Shown here: in pieces, positions 7,849 to 16,679 of the stretch
Layout: each line of letters starts with the position of its first letter
How positions within the stretch are numbered: the first letter of the stretch is position 1
Source: DASQGA01 sp963722715
GTDB taxonomy: Bacteria > Actinomycetota > Thermoleophilia > Gaiellales > Gaiellaceae
Assembly (NCBI GenBank): GCA_963722715.1
Contig: CAVROA010000004.1
Location: forward strand, 124,001-188,000
Length of the DNA stretch: 64,000 bases
Reading direction: 5' to 3'
The notes under the pieces: model-generated
What the model was told of the DNA's origin: nothing
The model's input: only the letters and a program-made list of their open reading frames with translations
The model's database searches: none
Position numbers and translations under genes: made by a program

Positions 7849-8203
7849 ATGGCACGAGCAGCGACGACGGCAGATGCGTTCAACGCAGTGGCCGAGCCCC
7901 GGCGGCGGCAGATCCTGGACGTCCTCGCCGGCGGCGAGCGCCCCGTGAACGACCTGGTGCGTCTGCTCGGGCTGGGCTCAGCCACAGGTGTCCAAGCACC
8001 TGCGGGTGCTCCGAGAAGTGGGAGCGGTCGACGTGCGTAACGAAGGACGGCAGCGGGTGTACCAGCTGAACGGCCACGCGCTCAAGCCCATCCATGACTG
8101 GGTGAAGGACTACGAGGACTCATGGTCGGAGCGGTTCGACCGGCTGGATGTCGTGTTGGAGGAACTCAAAGAGAAGGAGGAAGGAGATGGCAGTGACGAG
8201 TAG
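7849..8203 (+). CDS. ArsR-family winged-helix regulator (one frameshift)
   Basis: About 117 residues once one base is removed. The N-part contains FNAVAEPRRRQILDVLAG and the recognition helix reads VSKHLRVLREVGAV after the shift. The break is an extra G in the GGG at 7974-7976; without it the frame gives the usual LAQPQVSKHL. No arsenic-type cysteine pairs are seen, so this is the ArsR subgroup that controls SRPBCC/AHSA1 partners. It probably represses itself and the next gene, whose start lies 17 bases inside it. The frameshift is probably a sequence error. Confidence 0.75.
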
Positions 8204-8682
8204 CGGAACGGCGACGGTGACGCTCCCCACGGATGAGCAGATCCTGATCACGCGGGAGTTCGACGCGCCCAAGCACCTGGTCTACAAGGCGTGGACGACG
8301 CCCGAGCTGGTCAAGCGCTGGTGGAGCGCCAACCGCGGCGAGGTGACGATCGCCGAGATCGACCTCCGGGTCGGCGGCATGTGGCGCTACGTGATGATCG
8401 CGGACGGCGGGATGGAGGTCGGCTTCCACGGCGTCTACCGGGAGATCGTCCCGAACGAGCGGATCGTCTCGACCGAGGTCTACGAGGGCATTCCCGACGC
8501 CGAAGAGCACGCGGCACTCGAACACCCTCACGCTCACCGAGGTGGACGGGCGGACGACCCTCACGATCCTCGTAGAGCATCCGACCAAGGAAGGCCGCGA
8601 CGCGCACATCAACTCCGGTATGGAGGACGGCATGCAGGACGCGATGGACCTCCTGGAGCAGGTCGCAGTCTCGCTTCGCTGA
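8187..8682 (+). CDS. AHSA1/SRPBCC-domain protein (one frameshift)
   Basis: About 164 residues after correction. A strong ribosome site (GGAGGAAGGAG) precedes ATG 8187. The START-like domain shows TREFDAPKHLVYKAWTTPE, then WWSANRGEVT and DLRVGGMWRYVM, typical of the Aha1-C-like family. One extra base near 8520 breaks the frame. Reading on gives LTLTEVDGRTTLTILVEH and an end at TGA 8680-8682. Members bind hydrophobic ligands in a helix-grip cavity, and the substrate is usually unknown. It is translationally overlapped with the ArsR gene. Confidence 0.75.
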
Positions 8683-8698
8683 GCGGAGTCCGAGTCAC

Positions 8699-8728
8699 GG
8701 GCCACCGGGGCATCGCTCCCGGTGGCCC
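8699..8728 (+). terminator. Stem-loop terminator after the arsR/AHSA1 pair
   Basis: A perfect 11-pair stem, GGGCCACCGGG and CCCGGTGGCCC, with an 8-base loop. It lacks a long U-tract (GGCGTCTT follows) but lies 17 bases after the stop. A TACACT -10-like hexamer (8736-8741) that could serve the Rieske gene follows. Confidence 0.6.
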
Positions 8729-8786
8729 GGCGTCTTACACTGCACCCGTGTGACCGCGGCCTTCCCAAGGGCACACGAGGCGGACT

Positions 8787-9891
8787 ATGCTCAGCGCCGC
8801 GATGGCCACCGAGCTCGGATCGAAACTCGACCAGGGAATCACGCTCCCGTTCTCCTGGTTCGCGGATCCCACGATTTTCCGTGAGGAGCAGGAGCGCATC
8901 TTTGCGAGCACGTGGCAGTACGCGGGGATCACGGACTGGGTCGCCGAGCCGGGCCAGTACTTCACCTGCCACGCCGGCCTCGTGCCCGTGGTCGTCGTGC
9001 GCGGGCACGACGACGAGATCCGTGGGTTCGTGAACATCTGCCGGCACCGCTCCACGGAGGTCGCGAGCGGACGAGGGAAGCGCGAGACGCTCCAGTGCCC
9101 GTATCACGCCTGGACCTACGACCTGGACGGCAGCCTGCGGAACGCGCCGCGCTCCGAACGGGAGCCGGACTTCGACGCGTCGGAATACGGGCTGCTTCCG
9201 GTCTCGGTCGACACCTGGGGCCCTCTGGTCTTCGTGAACCGGGATCCCGATCCGATGCCTCTGGCCGAGCTCCTCGGACGGCTTCCGAACCTCCTTGCTG
9301 ACGCCGGGGTGACCTTCGACGGGCTGCGCTACCGGGAGCGGAACGAGTGGGAGATGGCTGCGAACTGGAAGGTTGTCGTCGAGAACTACCTCGAGTGCTA
9401 CCACTGCCCGACCGCGCACCCGGGCTTCTCGAAGCTGATCGACGTCGACCCGGACGCGTACCAGCCTCACTTCGGACGAGTGGTTCTCGAGCCAGGTCAG
9501 CTCGGTCCGGGCCAACGTGCTGGACGGGAAGGGCGATCCTCCCTACCGCCCGCGCGGAGGCTCGAGCCAGGCGCACTTCCACTACGTCTGGCCGACCTTC
9601 ACCTTGAACGTCACACCCGGGCCGCCGAACATCGTCGTGTTTGCCTTCGTCCCGCTCGAGCCGGGCCGAACCCTCGCCGTCACCGACTACTTCTTCGGCG
9701 AGGAGGCGACCGAGGAGGAGATCAGAGAGGTGATCGAGTTCGGAAACCAGGTCGGACTCGAGGACCAGGGCCTGGTCGAGTCGATTCAGCGCGCTGCCGC
9801 CTCGGGCGGCCTCGACGAAGGACGGCTCCTGCTCTCCAGCGAGCACCTGATCCAGCACTTCCAGCGCCTCGTCGAGCGCGCGCTGGCCTGA
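8787..9891 (+). CDS. Rieske-type ring-hydroxylating oxygenase alpha subunit (one frameshift)
   Basis: About 368 residues. The Rieske [2Fe-2S] ligands are C85-x-H87 and C104-x2-H107 (CRH, CPYH). The catalytic domain has ENYLECYHCPTAHPGF, whose histidines, with a later acidic residue, bind the mononuclear iron. Such enzymes hydroxylate or demethylate aromatic or amine substrates using electrons from a separate reductase, not present here. One extra G at 9474-9475 shifts the frame; beyond it the protein resumes with WFSSQVSSVRANVLDG and ends at TGA 9889-9891. ATG 8802 is an alternative start. Substrate unknown. Confidence 0.85.
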
Positions 9892-9897
9892 CGTCTT

Positions 9898-9925
9898 AGC
9901 GCCCTTTAGACGTTCACGGGGCGCT
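9898..9925. terminator. Possible bidirectional terminator between convergent genes
   Basis: AGCGCCC (9898-9904) pairs with GGGCGCT (9919-9925) around a 14-base loop, and TTTAG follows the left arm. It lies between the Rieske stop and the DUF1028 stop, overlapping the latter. Short stem, so low confidence. Confidence 0.3.
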
Positions 9926-10598
9926 ACCGATCGCCTGGAACACCGAAGCTCGGCGCGCTGCTGGGTTCGAGGGCGCGCGTGACATACGTGCTCATCTCCG
10001 GCTTCCAGAGGCGCCAGAGGGCGGTGAGCTCGCCGATCGGGTCGTCGTTCCAGTCGACCCGCAGGTCCGCCACGGGCCACGGGACTTCGCCGGCGATGAG
10101 GAGCCCCGCTGCGCGAACCGGTCCTTCTTCGCCGCCTGCTTCGAGCCCTGCAGTCAGCGCAGCGACGAGCCGGTCGCCGAGGTGATCGCCGGCCGAGCCT
10201 TCGAAGGCCTCGACCATCGCCTCGACGACTCCCGTATCGGCGAGGAGATTTCCCGCAGCGACTGCGCCGTCGCCCTCGGCTACGCCGTATCGGCCGAGCG
10301 TGTTCGCACCGGAGAACGCTGCGGTTCGACCGTCCAGGTCGACGGCGGCGAGCTGGCGGTACTCGACGTTCGGCTCGTCCGCGACGAGCCGGTCGATCGC
10401 TTCGCGTGGGGAACTGCCCGCGGCCAGGAGATCGAGGAGCCGTGGCCCGAGACGCGGGTCGGTGATGTTCTGGGAGGCGGCGGCGCCGACTCCGGCGCGC
10501 ACGAACAGGCAGCGGGCCCCGACGGCCTGGCTCGATGAGGACACGACGCATCCGACCATCCCGGTCTCGGCACACCGCCCGAGCAGGGAAAACGTCAC
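9924..10598 (-). CDS. DUF1028-family protein
   Basis: A 224-residue protein that begins at GTG 10598, overlapping the ridA stop as GTGA. It opens with TFSLLGRCAETGMVGCVVSS and carries ARCLFVRAGVGAAASQN, the hallmark region of DUF1028. The family is predicted to have an Ntn-hydrolase-like fold, and a threonine directly after the initiator fits a possible N-terminal nucleophile. Biochemical function is not established. Proteins of this family are often encoded beside RidA, as here, so a shared catabolic step for an amide or imine intermediate is plausible. Confidence 0.75.
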   Translation of the reverse strand: MTFSLLGRCAETGMVGCVVSSSSQAVGARCLFVRAGVGAAASQNITDPRLGPRLLDLLAAGSSPREAIDRLVADEPNVEYRQLAAVDLDGRTAAFSGANTLGRYGVAEGDGAVAAGNLLADTGVVEAMVEAFEGSAGDHLGDRLVAALTAGLEAGGEEGPVRAAGLLIAGEVPWPVADLRVDWNDDPIGELTALWRLWKPEMSTYVTRALEPSSAPSFGVPGDR

Positions 10599-11023
10599 GC
10601 GTCCGCCCGCGCTTCCTCTGGGATGACGGCCACGACGTCGATCTCGACGACCCACTCGGGCCGAGCTAGGCCCTTGACGACTAGGCCCGTGGAGACGGGA
10701 AAGACACCCTGCAGCCGCCGACCAATGGTGCGATAGACCTCCTCGCGGTATTCGGAATCCGTGAGGTAGACGGTGATCTTGCAAATGTCCTCGAGCCGAG
10801 CGCCGGCTTCCTCGAGGAGCTGTTTCACGTTGGCCATCGCCTGGTCTGCCTGCGCCGCAGCGTCGCCGATTCCGACCGACTCGTTCGTCTCCAGATCCTG
10901 TCCGACCTGGCCTCGCAGGAAGACGAGATTGCCCGCTACGACCGCCTGGCAAAGGTCGTTGTCGAGGCTCTGCTCCGGATAGGTATCGCGTGTGTTGAAT
11001 TTGCGGATCCGCGTGTGGGTCAT
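10595..11023 (-). CDS. RidA/YjgF-family deaminase-like protein
   Basis: A 142-residue RidA-family protein from ATG 11023. Features include LRGQVGQDLETN, a central QADQAMANVKQLLEEAG helix, KITVYLTDSEYR and the closing EIDVVAVIP. RidA proteins hydrolyse reactive enamines and imines; RutC-type members act in nitrogen-heterocycle and pyrimidine breakdown. The frame upstream is open into the end of the HpaB-like gene without a stop, so in the sequence as given the two are fused. A TGA overlaps the ATG in another frame. The gene overlaps the DUF1028 gene by GTGA. Confidence 0.85.
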   Translation of the reverse strand: MTHTRIRKFNTRDTYPEQSLDNDLCQAVVAGNLVFLRGQVGQDLETNESVGIGDAAAQADQAMANVKQLLEEAGARLEDICKITVYLTDSEYREEVYRTIGRRLQGVFPVSTGLVVKGLARPEWVVEIDVVAVIPEEARADA

Positions 11024-12516
11024 CGCTTGCTCGCTCGCGACTGCCGCCGGCTCGGTCTGGGGGGCGCTGTCCGCGGACATGCCCGCTGACCGCATGGCGA
11101 GCTCCATCGGACCTGAGAAGTCGTAGTTGTTGTACACGGCGAGAAGGTGAGCAAATGGGGGCGATTGGGCGAAGAGCTGAAAGGTCAGGCGATGCCCGGC
11201 GTAGTCGGAGTTCAGGAGATCGCGGGCGAACGCAAGGAGCTTACGGCGGTCCTCTGCTTCCCAATCTCCGATCGCGGTAGTACTTGTCGAGCCAGGGTCC
11301 GGTCTCCGGCGTTTCTGAAGGCGGCCGCGGCAGGCGTGACGCAGATCTGGCCTCCGCAGAGATCTCGAGCCAGGTGAATCATCGCCGGCAGCTCGCGAAC
11401 CGGCGAACACGCGACCTGTGTAGAGGAGCGCTTGATTCGGCATCAGGAGGCCACTGGGACTCGGCTCGGCGTGCTCGACTGCGGCCGTCAGATGCGCATT
11501 GATGCCCTCGCGGTAGCACGACGAGCTGCGCAAGCCTCTCCCGGACCGACTGGTGGATCTTCACGCCTGTCTGGCGTGACGCTTGCATAGCGCGGTTCCG
11601 ACGAGCAGGTCGGCGTACCGCAGGATGCCTCTGCACGAAAGCAAACTGGCTGTAGCGGTGAAGGGTTGAGCGGATGAAGCTTGCCGCGCGCGTGTCCCGG
11701 TAAAAGAAGATGTTCTCCCACGGGATCTCGACGTCGTCGAAGACGATCAAGGTGTCGATCTCGTCGAAGCGGTTGGTGAGCGGATAGTCCTCCAGCGGGC
11801 TTCTGGCCGGCGAAGCCGGAGCGGCAGATGTGCTTGATTCCGGGAGCGTCCATCTCGGCGACGAAGCCGACCGCGTAGTCCGAAAGCTCCTCGTGGCCCC
11901 AGTCGCCGATGGTCGGCTTCACGAAGGCCTGGTTCGCATAGGCGGCCGCGGTCTCGAACTTGGCGCCGCGAACGACGATGCCGTTGTCCGTCTCGCGGAC
12001 GACGTGGAGGAGCACGTCCGGGTCCTGCTCCTGCGGGCGCTTCGAGCGGTCGCCTTTGGGGTCGGTGTTGGCCGAGACGTGAAAGGGATCGAGCGCGGCG
12101 GCGCGGTGGACGTGGTGGCGGATGTTCTCCGCGAAGGCGCGGGTTGATCTCGTTCAGCACGTCCTGGCCGTCGTAGAGCGACCACATCTCCCCGACGGTC
12201 TCGTCGCCGACGCGGGTCACGACACCGCCGATGTCGTCGAGCACGGTGTCGACGGCCGCGGCGTTTCGCCTGCCAGTCCTCCTTCGAGACGCGGCAGCTT
12301 GGGGCCGACGGCACAGCGCTCGCCGGTCGAAGGATCGACGTAGGACATCACGTCCTGTGTCCGCGCCTCGTGCGCCATGTCGTAGATCCGGGCGCGGACG
12401 TCGACGATCGGCTTGAACGCCGGATGGGTGGTCACATCGCCGACTCGCTCGCCGTCGATCCAGACTTCGCGTGCGTCGCGGAGCGAGTCACGGTACTCGT
12501 CGCCGGTGCGTATCAC
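11024..12516 (-). pseudogene. HpaB-family flavin-dependent aromatic monooxygenase, multiply frameshifted
   Basis: Pieces of one roughly 495-residue protein lie in successive frames: TGDEYRDSLRDAREVWIDGE and THPAFKPIVD at the start, IVVRGAKFETAAAYANQAF in the middle, IVFDDVEIPWENIFFYRDT, then LMPNQALLYTGRVF and YAGHRLTFQLFAQSPPFAHL. They match the 4-hydroxyphenylacetate 3-hydroxylase oxygenase family (FADH2-using, two-component). The start is GTG 12516 with AAGGAGGA just upstream. At least six frame changes are needed, far more than in any neighbour, so this may be a true pseudogene or a badly resolved stretch. No stop separates it from ridA. Confidence 0.75.
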
Positions 12517-12672
12517 TTGCGTCCTCCTTCGTACTCCCGCCGGTGGGCGCCTCCGTCGAAACGCCCGTCCACGACTTTCGCCGAACTCTGACACGTACAG
12601 GTCTTTCCGGCTGATTGACAGCGGGTCCGGCACGATGTGACCATCCGTGCTCCGAGAGCAAGGAGGAACATC

Positions 12673-13708
12673 ATGAGGAGATCTCGCACGGCGCTCCTGG
12701 TCCTTCTCGCCTCGCTGGCCGTCGCGCTTGTGGCTGCCGGCTGCGGCGGGGGGGATGATGAATCGAGTGGCGGGTCGACGGGCACATCCGGGGCGAGCGC
12801 CAAGGCCGCTCCGATCAAGCTGGCGTTCTCGACCTGGAACGGCTACATCGGACTCGTCATCGGCGTAAAGGAAGGGTTCTTCGAAGAGGCAGGCGTGGAC
12901 GTCGAGTACACGGTTGTCGAAGATCCCGTTCAGCGGTTCAACGCGTTCAAGGCCGGCAGCTTGAACGCGATCGCGACGACGGTCGACACGTTCTCACGCA
13001 CGAATGCCAACGGGGTTGCCTCGGTCATGGTGCTCGGGCTCGACGCATCGGTCGGCGGCGACGGCATCGTCGCGAAGAAGGACATCACGAGCGTCGAGCA
13101 GCTCAAGGGCCAGACGTTGCGGTGAGCCAGGGCTCGACCAGCCAGTGGCTCCTTGCCTACGTGCTCGACCAGCACGGCTTGTCGCTCGACGACGTCAAGC
13201 AGACCGACCTGACGTCCGGCGATGCGGGCGCAGCCTTCGTCGCGGGAAGCGTGCCGGTGGCGGTGACGTGGGAACCTTGGCTCTCCAAGGCCGAGGAAAA
13301 CCCGGACGGGCACGTTCTCGCCTCGACGAAGGAGTACCCGGACATCATCACCGACGAGGTCGCGTTCTCACCGGACTTCATCAAGGAGAACCCCGACTCG
13401 GTCCGGGCCTTCATCAAGGGCTACGCGATGGCGGTCGACTTCCTGGAATCGAGCCCGGACGAGGCCATCGCGGACGTGACGGAGTATCTCGGGCAGAGCC
13501 CCGAGGACGTGAAGGCGACGATGGAGACGGTGCCGATCTGGTCGATCGAGGAAAGCAAGAAGTTCTTCGGAACGCTGACAGCCCCGGCCCCATCTACGAC
13601 ATCTTCACGAAATCGGGCGAGTTCTGGCAGGAGCTCGGCGAGACACAGAGCGTCACCGACCCGTCCGAGGCGATCGATCCGAGCTTCCTTCAGGACTTCT
13701 CGGGTTGA
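12673..13708 (+). CDS. NitT/TauT-type ABC substrate-binding lipoprotein (two frameshifts)
   Basis: About 345 residues, starting at ATG 12673 behind a strong AGGAGGA. A signal peptide ends at a lipobox (LVAAGC) followed by a Gly/Ser-rich tether. The mature part starts PIKLAFSTWNGYIGLVIG and has EEAGVDVEYTVVEDP and FNAFKAGSLNAIATT, the SsuA/TauA/ThiY pattern for taurine, sulfonates, nitrate or pyrimidine precursors. Frame changes near 13119 and near 13575 each look like one missing base. The permease and ATPase follow. The ligand cannot be read from sequence. Confidence 0.8.
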
Positions 13709-13734
13709 ACACTGCCGAGCGCCGTGACGTCAAG

Positions 13735-13769
13735 GCTCCCGCCCCCGCTGATCGAGCGGGGGCGGGAGC
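13735..13769 (+). other. Perfect intercistronic stem-loop between binding-protein and permease genes
   Basis: A 15-pair perfect stem, GCTCCCGCCCCCGCT and AGCGGGGGCGGGAGC, with the loop GATCG. It lies 26 bases after the binding-protein stop and 18 bases before the permease ATG. No U-run follows. Such hairpins commonly let transport operons make more binding protein than membrane subunits by stabilising or partly terminating the mRNA. Confidence 0.75.
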
Positions 13770-13787
13770 TGGCGGCGCCCGGGCTTC

Positions 13788-14581
13788 ATGGCTCGCTATC
13801 TGACGCCGAAGGAGCCCATCCCCCGGAAGGTGGCGGCGGGGCTCGCCGTCTCGAGCTTCGTCTTCGTGATCGGAATCTGGTCGATCCTCTCGTACGGGGG
13901 CTTCGTGACCCCCTTCTTCCTGCCCGGCCCGGGCAAGGTCCTGACGACGCTCTACACCATGTTCGCGGACGAGGGCTTTGCCCACGACGTCTGGGCGAGC
14001 TTCTACCGAATCGGCGTTGGCTTTCTGATCTCGGCGGCCATCGGGATCCCGCTTGGGATCGCGATCGGCTCGTTCCGGGCCATCCAGGCTTTCTTCGAGC
14101 CCATCATCGCCGCAGTCCGCTACATGCCGGCTTCGGCGTTCATCCCGCTCCTGATCATCTGGTTCGGAATCGCGAACACGGAGAAGATCGCCGTCATCTA
14201 CATCGGGGTCTTCTTCCCGCTCACGCTCATGGTCGCGGATGTCTCCGCGAACATCCCCAAGGAGCTCCTGAACATCGCCTACACCCTGGGCGCGTCGCGC
14301 TGGCAGGTCTTCCGCGTGTCCTCCTGCCGGCGTCCTGGCCGGGAGTCCTCGACAACTTGAGGATTGGGCTGGGCTGGGCCTGGACGTACCTGATCGTCGC
14401 CGAGCTCGTCGCGGCGTCGACGGGGATCGGCCACGTGATCTTGACGGCGAGCCGATTCCTACAGACAGAGAAGATCATCGCCGGAATCATCACGATCGGT
14501 GCACTCGGCCTCCTGACTGACGCATTCTTCCGCTGGCTCTACCGCGTCCTGTTCCCGTATGCGGAGCGGGTGGGCCGGTGA
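13788..14581 (+). CDS. ABC transporter permease, SsuC/TauC type (one frameshift)
   Basis: About 264 residues with roughly six membrane helices, starting at ATG 13788. The N-terminal helix contains FVFVIGIWSILSYG. The cytoplasmic EAA-like loop that docks the ATPase spans the region ANIPKELLNIAYTLGASRW. One base appears to be missing near 14313; after it the frame continues LLPASWPGVLDNLRIGLGW and ends RLYR-type at TGA 14579-14581. That TGA overlaps the ATPase start (GTGA). It forms the channel of the importer with the lipoprotein upstream. Confidence 0.8.
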
Positions 14582-15366
14582 GCTCCATCGTTGCTCGCGG
14601 GGTGTCGATGGTGTTCGAGACACGGAACGGCGAAGTGCGGGCGCTCGACGACGTGACCGTGGAGATCGCCGACGCGCACTTCGCGTGCATCGTCGGCGCG
14701 TCCGGGTGCGGCAAGTCGACGCTCCTGAACATCATGGCCGGACTTATCCGACCGACCGCGGGCACGATCGAGGTCGGCGAACGCCCAGTGGAGGGTCCCG
14801 GCGCGGACCGTGGCATGGTGTTCCAGAGCTACACGCTCTTCCCGTGGCTGCGGGTGCGCGAGAACGTTGAGTTCGGCCCGGCGCTCAAGGGCGCCTCCAA
14901 GGCGGAGCGGCGGCGAACGGCCGATCGCCTGCTCGAGGAGATGGGACTGGTCGAGTTCGCGCGCGCATACCCACGTGAGCTCTCCGGTGGCATGAAGCAG
15001 CGAGTGGCGATCGCGCGCGCTCTGGCCAACGACCCGGAAGTGCTGCTCATGGACGAGCCTTTCGGGGCGCTCGATGCGCTCACAAGAGCAGGAGCGCAAC
15101 GCTTCCTCACCGAAATCTGGGAGCAGCACCGCCGTACGATCGCATTCGTCACGCACGACATCGACGAGGCGATCTACCTGGGCGATACCGTCTACGTGAT
15201 GAGCCGGAGGCCCGGCCGGATTCGCGAGGTGGTGCGGGTCGACATCTCACGCCCGCGCTCGCTCGACGACATCGGAACACCGCGTTTTGCCGAGCTCAAG
15301 CACCACATCCTCTCGCTCATCTTCGAGGACCTAGACGCTTCTGCGGAGTCCGCCTCGGCCGCCTAG
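14578..15366 (+). CDS. ABC transporter ATPase, SsuB/TauB type
   Basis: A 262-residue nucleotide-binding subunit from GTG 14578. Walker A is GASGCGKST, the Q-loop reads VFQSYTLFPW, the signature is LSGGMKQR, Walker B LLMDEPFGALD and the H-loop VTHDIDEA. The Q-loop and FPW motif are typical of the nitrate/sulfonate/taurine group. It energises import with the preceding permease. Its TAG stop lies in a CTAG shared with the stop of the convergent aminotransferase gene. Confidence 0.9.
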   Translation: MSSIVARGVSMVFETRNGEVRALDDVTVEIADAHFACIVGASGCGKSTLLNIMAGLIRPTAGTIEVGERPVEGPGADRGMVFQSYTLFPWLRVRENVEFGPALKGASKAERRRTADRLLEEMGLVEFARAYPRELSGGMKQRVAIARALANDPEVLLMDEPFGALDALTRAGAQRFLTEIWEQHRRTIAFVTHDIDEAIYLGDTVYVMSRRPGRIREVVRVDISRPRSLDDIGTPRFAELKHHILSLIFEDLDASAESASAA

Positions 15367-16652
15367 GCTCGCGAAACTACTTCGTACGAGTGGGCACGCG
15401 CCTCCGCCTCCGCCAGCGCGTCATCAACGGCGTCGCGTCGGGAATCCGCGTCTGCGACGACCTCGAGGTCCCACCCACTGGCCGAGGCCTGCTCCTCGAT
15501 CCTGCGGTCTGCGTCGTCGTCCCCGGTCCGGCTGGAGACACGGCCTGTCCCGTCGAGCACAAGCGAGACCCTTACGCCTGGGGCGAACACGGTGCCGGAC
15601 CGGCGTGACGCCACCGGGGGATCGATCCCGAGCGCGTTCAGAACGAGATCGTCGTCGGACGGCGAGCGCACGCTGATCCGGAGCGCATCGGGGTAAGACC
15701 GAACGACCAGTCCTCGGGATTCGAGTTCCACGGCGAGCGCTGGCGCCTCCGGCGTCCGAACGACCACGAAGCTCGCGTGCGACTCGGGAGCATCCCACCC
15801 GGCGGTGAGAAACGCCCCGCGAAAGCGTTCGCGCTCCGCGCGCACCGCCTCCGCCTCCGCCTCGGCGAACGACGGGTGGCGAAGGACACTTGCGCCGAGC
15901 GCGGCGGCGAAGTTCGAAATCGGGCCCGGCGCCCGGCGGTTCGTCAGCTCGCTCGCGGTTGACCGCGACGCAATTGCGTAGCCCACGCGAAGGCCGGCTA
16001 GACCGAAAGCCTTTGAGAGCGTGCGCACGCAGACGAGGTTGGGCCGCTCACGGGCGTGGGACGCCGTCGTCTCGCCGGCGTACTCGAAGTAGGCCTCGTC
16101 CACACACACGACCGTTTGCGGTAGAGCGTCGGCGACTCTCGCCACGTCCTCCGCTCCGAAGAGTTCGCCGTTCGGATTGCCCGGGTTGCAGATCCAGAGG
16201 ACGTGCGCGTGGTGCGCCGCTTCGGCAAGTGTCCCGAGGTCGCGAGGCACAGCGACAACTTCGGCTCCCTCGATCCGGCTCGCGATCGCGTACACGGGAT
16301 AGGTGGGCTCTTCCACCACCGCGTGGCGTCCGGCGGAGAGGAACGTGCGCGCGACGAGGCCGATCAGGCCGTCTGCGCCTGCATCGATGGCGATCTCGTC
16401 CGAATCGCAACCCGCATAGGCGGCTGCCGCCTCGCGCAGCTCTCGGTACGTGCCCTCTGGATAATCGGCCCGCTCCGAGAGCGCGGCCCGTGCACCTGGC
16501 GGCAGGGGGGCCGGGAACGCGGGGAGGTTCGAGTCAAAACGAAGGACGTGTGACGGCGAGAGGCCATGGCGCCTGGCCACCTCCTCGAGCGGAGTTGCCC
16601 AGACGTACGGCTCGAAGCCCGACCCTGTGTGACGCGGTGCCGGCACGGGCAC
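15363..16652 (-). CDS. HisC-like PLP aminotransferase with a C-terminal HisB-like half-domain
   Basis: A 429-residue protein from GTG 16652 (a second GTG is two codons on). Residues 1 to about 350 are a class I/II aminotransferase of the HisC/CobD group: WICNPGNPNGELFG, VCVDEAYFEYAGE and the PLP-lysine motif TLSKAFGLAGLRVGYA. The last 75 residues are foreign to HisC. They read VRVSLVLDGTGRVSSRTG, then SGWDLEVVADAD and DAVDDALAEAEA, which line up with the first half of imidazoleglycerol-phosphate dehydratase (HisB) but lack its metal-binding histidines. I infer a decayed hisC-hisB fusion. It may not act in histidine synthesis. Confidence 0.75.
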   Translation of the reverse strand: MPVPAPRHTGSGFEPYVWATPLEEVARRHGLSPSHVLRFDSNLPAFPAPLPPGARAALSERADYPEGTYRELREAAAAYAGCDSDEIAIDAGADGLIGLVARTFLSAGRHAVVEEPTYPVYAIASRIEGAEVVAVPRDLGTLAEAAHHAHVLWICNPGNPNGELFGAEDVARVADALPQTVVCVDEAYFEYAGETTASHARERPNLVCVRTLSKAFGLAGLRVGYAIASRSTASELTNRRAPGPISNFAAALGASVLRHPSFAEAEAEAVRAERERFRGAFLTAGWDAPESHASFVVVRTPEAPALAVELESRGLVVRSYPDALRISVRSPSDDDLVLNALGIDPPVASRRSGTVFAPGVRVSLVLDGTGRVSSRTGDDDADRRIEEQASASGWDLEVVADADSRRDAVDDALAEAEARAHSYEVVSRA

Positions 16653-16679
16653 AGCCTAGAGCGACGGATACTGTCCGGC

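Noticed and set aside
7849..8682. Calling the arsR/AHSA1 genes pseudogenes
   Set aside because: Each has exactly one indel, with perfect resumption, and many unrelated conserved genes in the window show the same. Sequence error is more likely.
8166..9515. 449-residue open frame on the minus strand opposite the AHSA1 and Rieske genes
   Set aside because: Its sequence is Arg/Val-rich low-complexity shadow of the plus-strand codons. The plus strand encodes a clear Rieske protein.
12615..12643. TTGACA upstream of the ABC binding-protein gene as a promoter
   Set aside because: The -35 is good but no acceptable -10 is found at 16-19 bases, so I did not annotate it.
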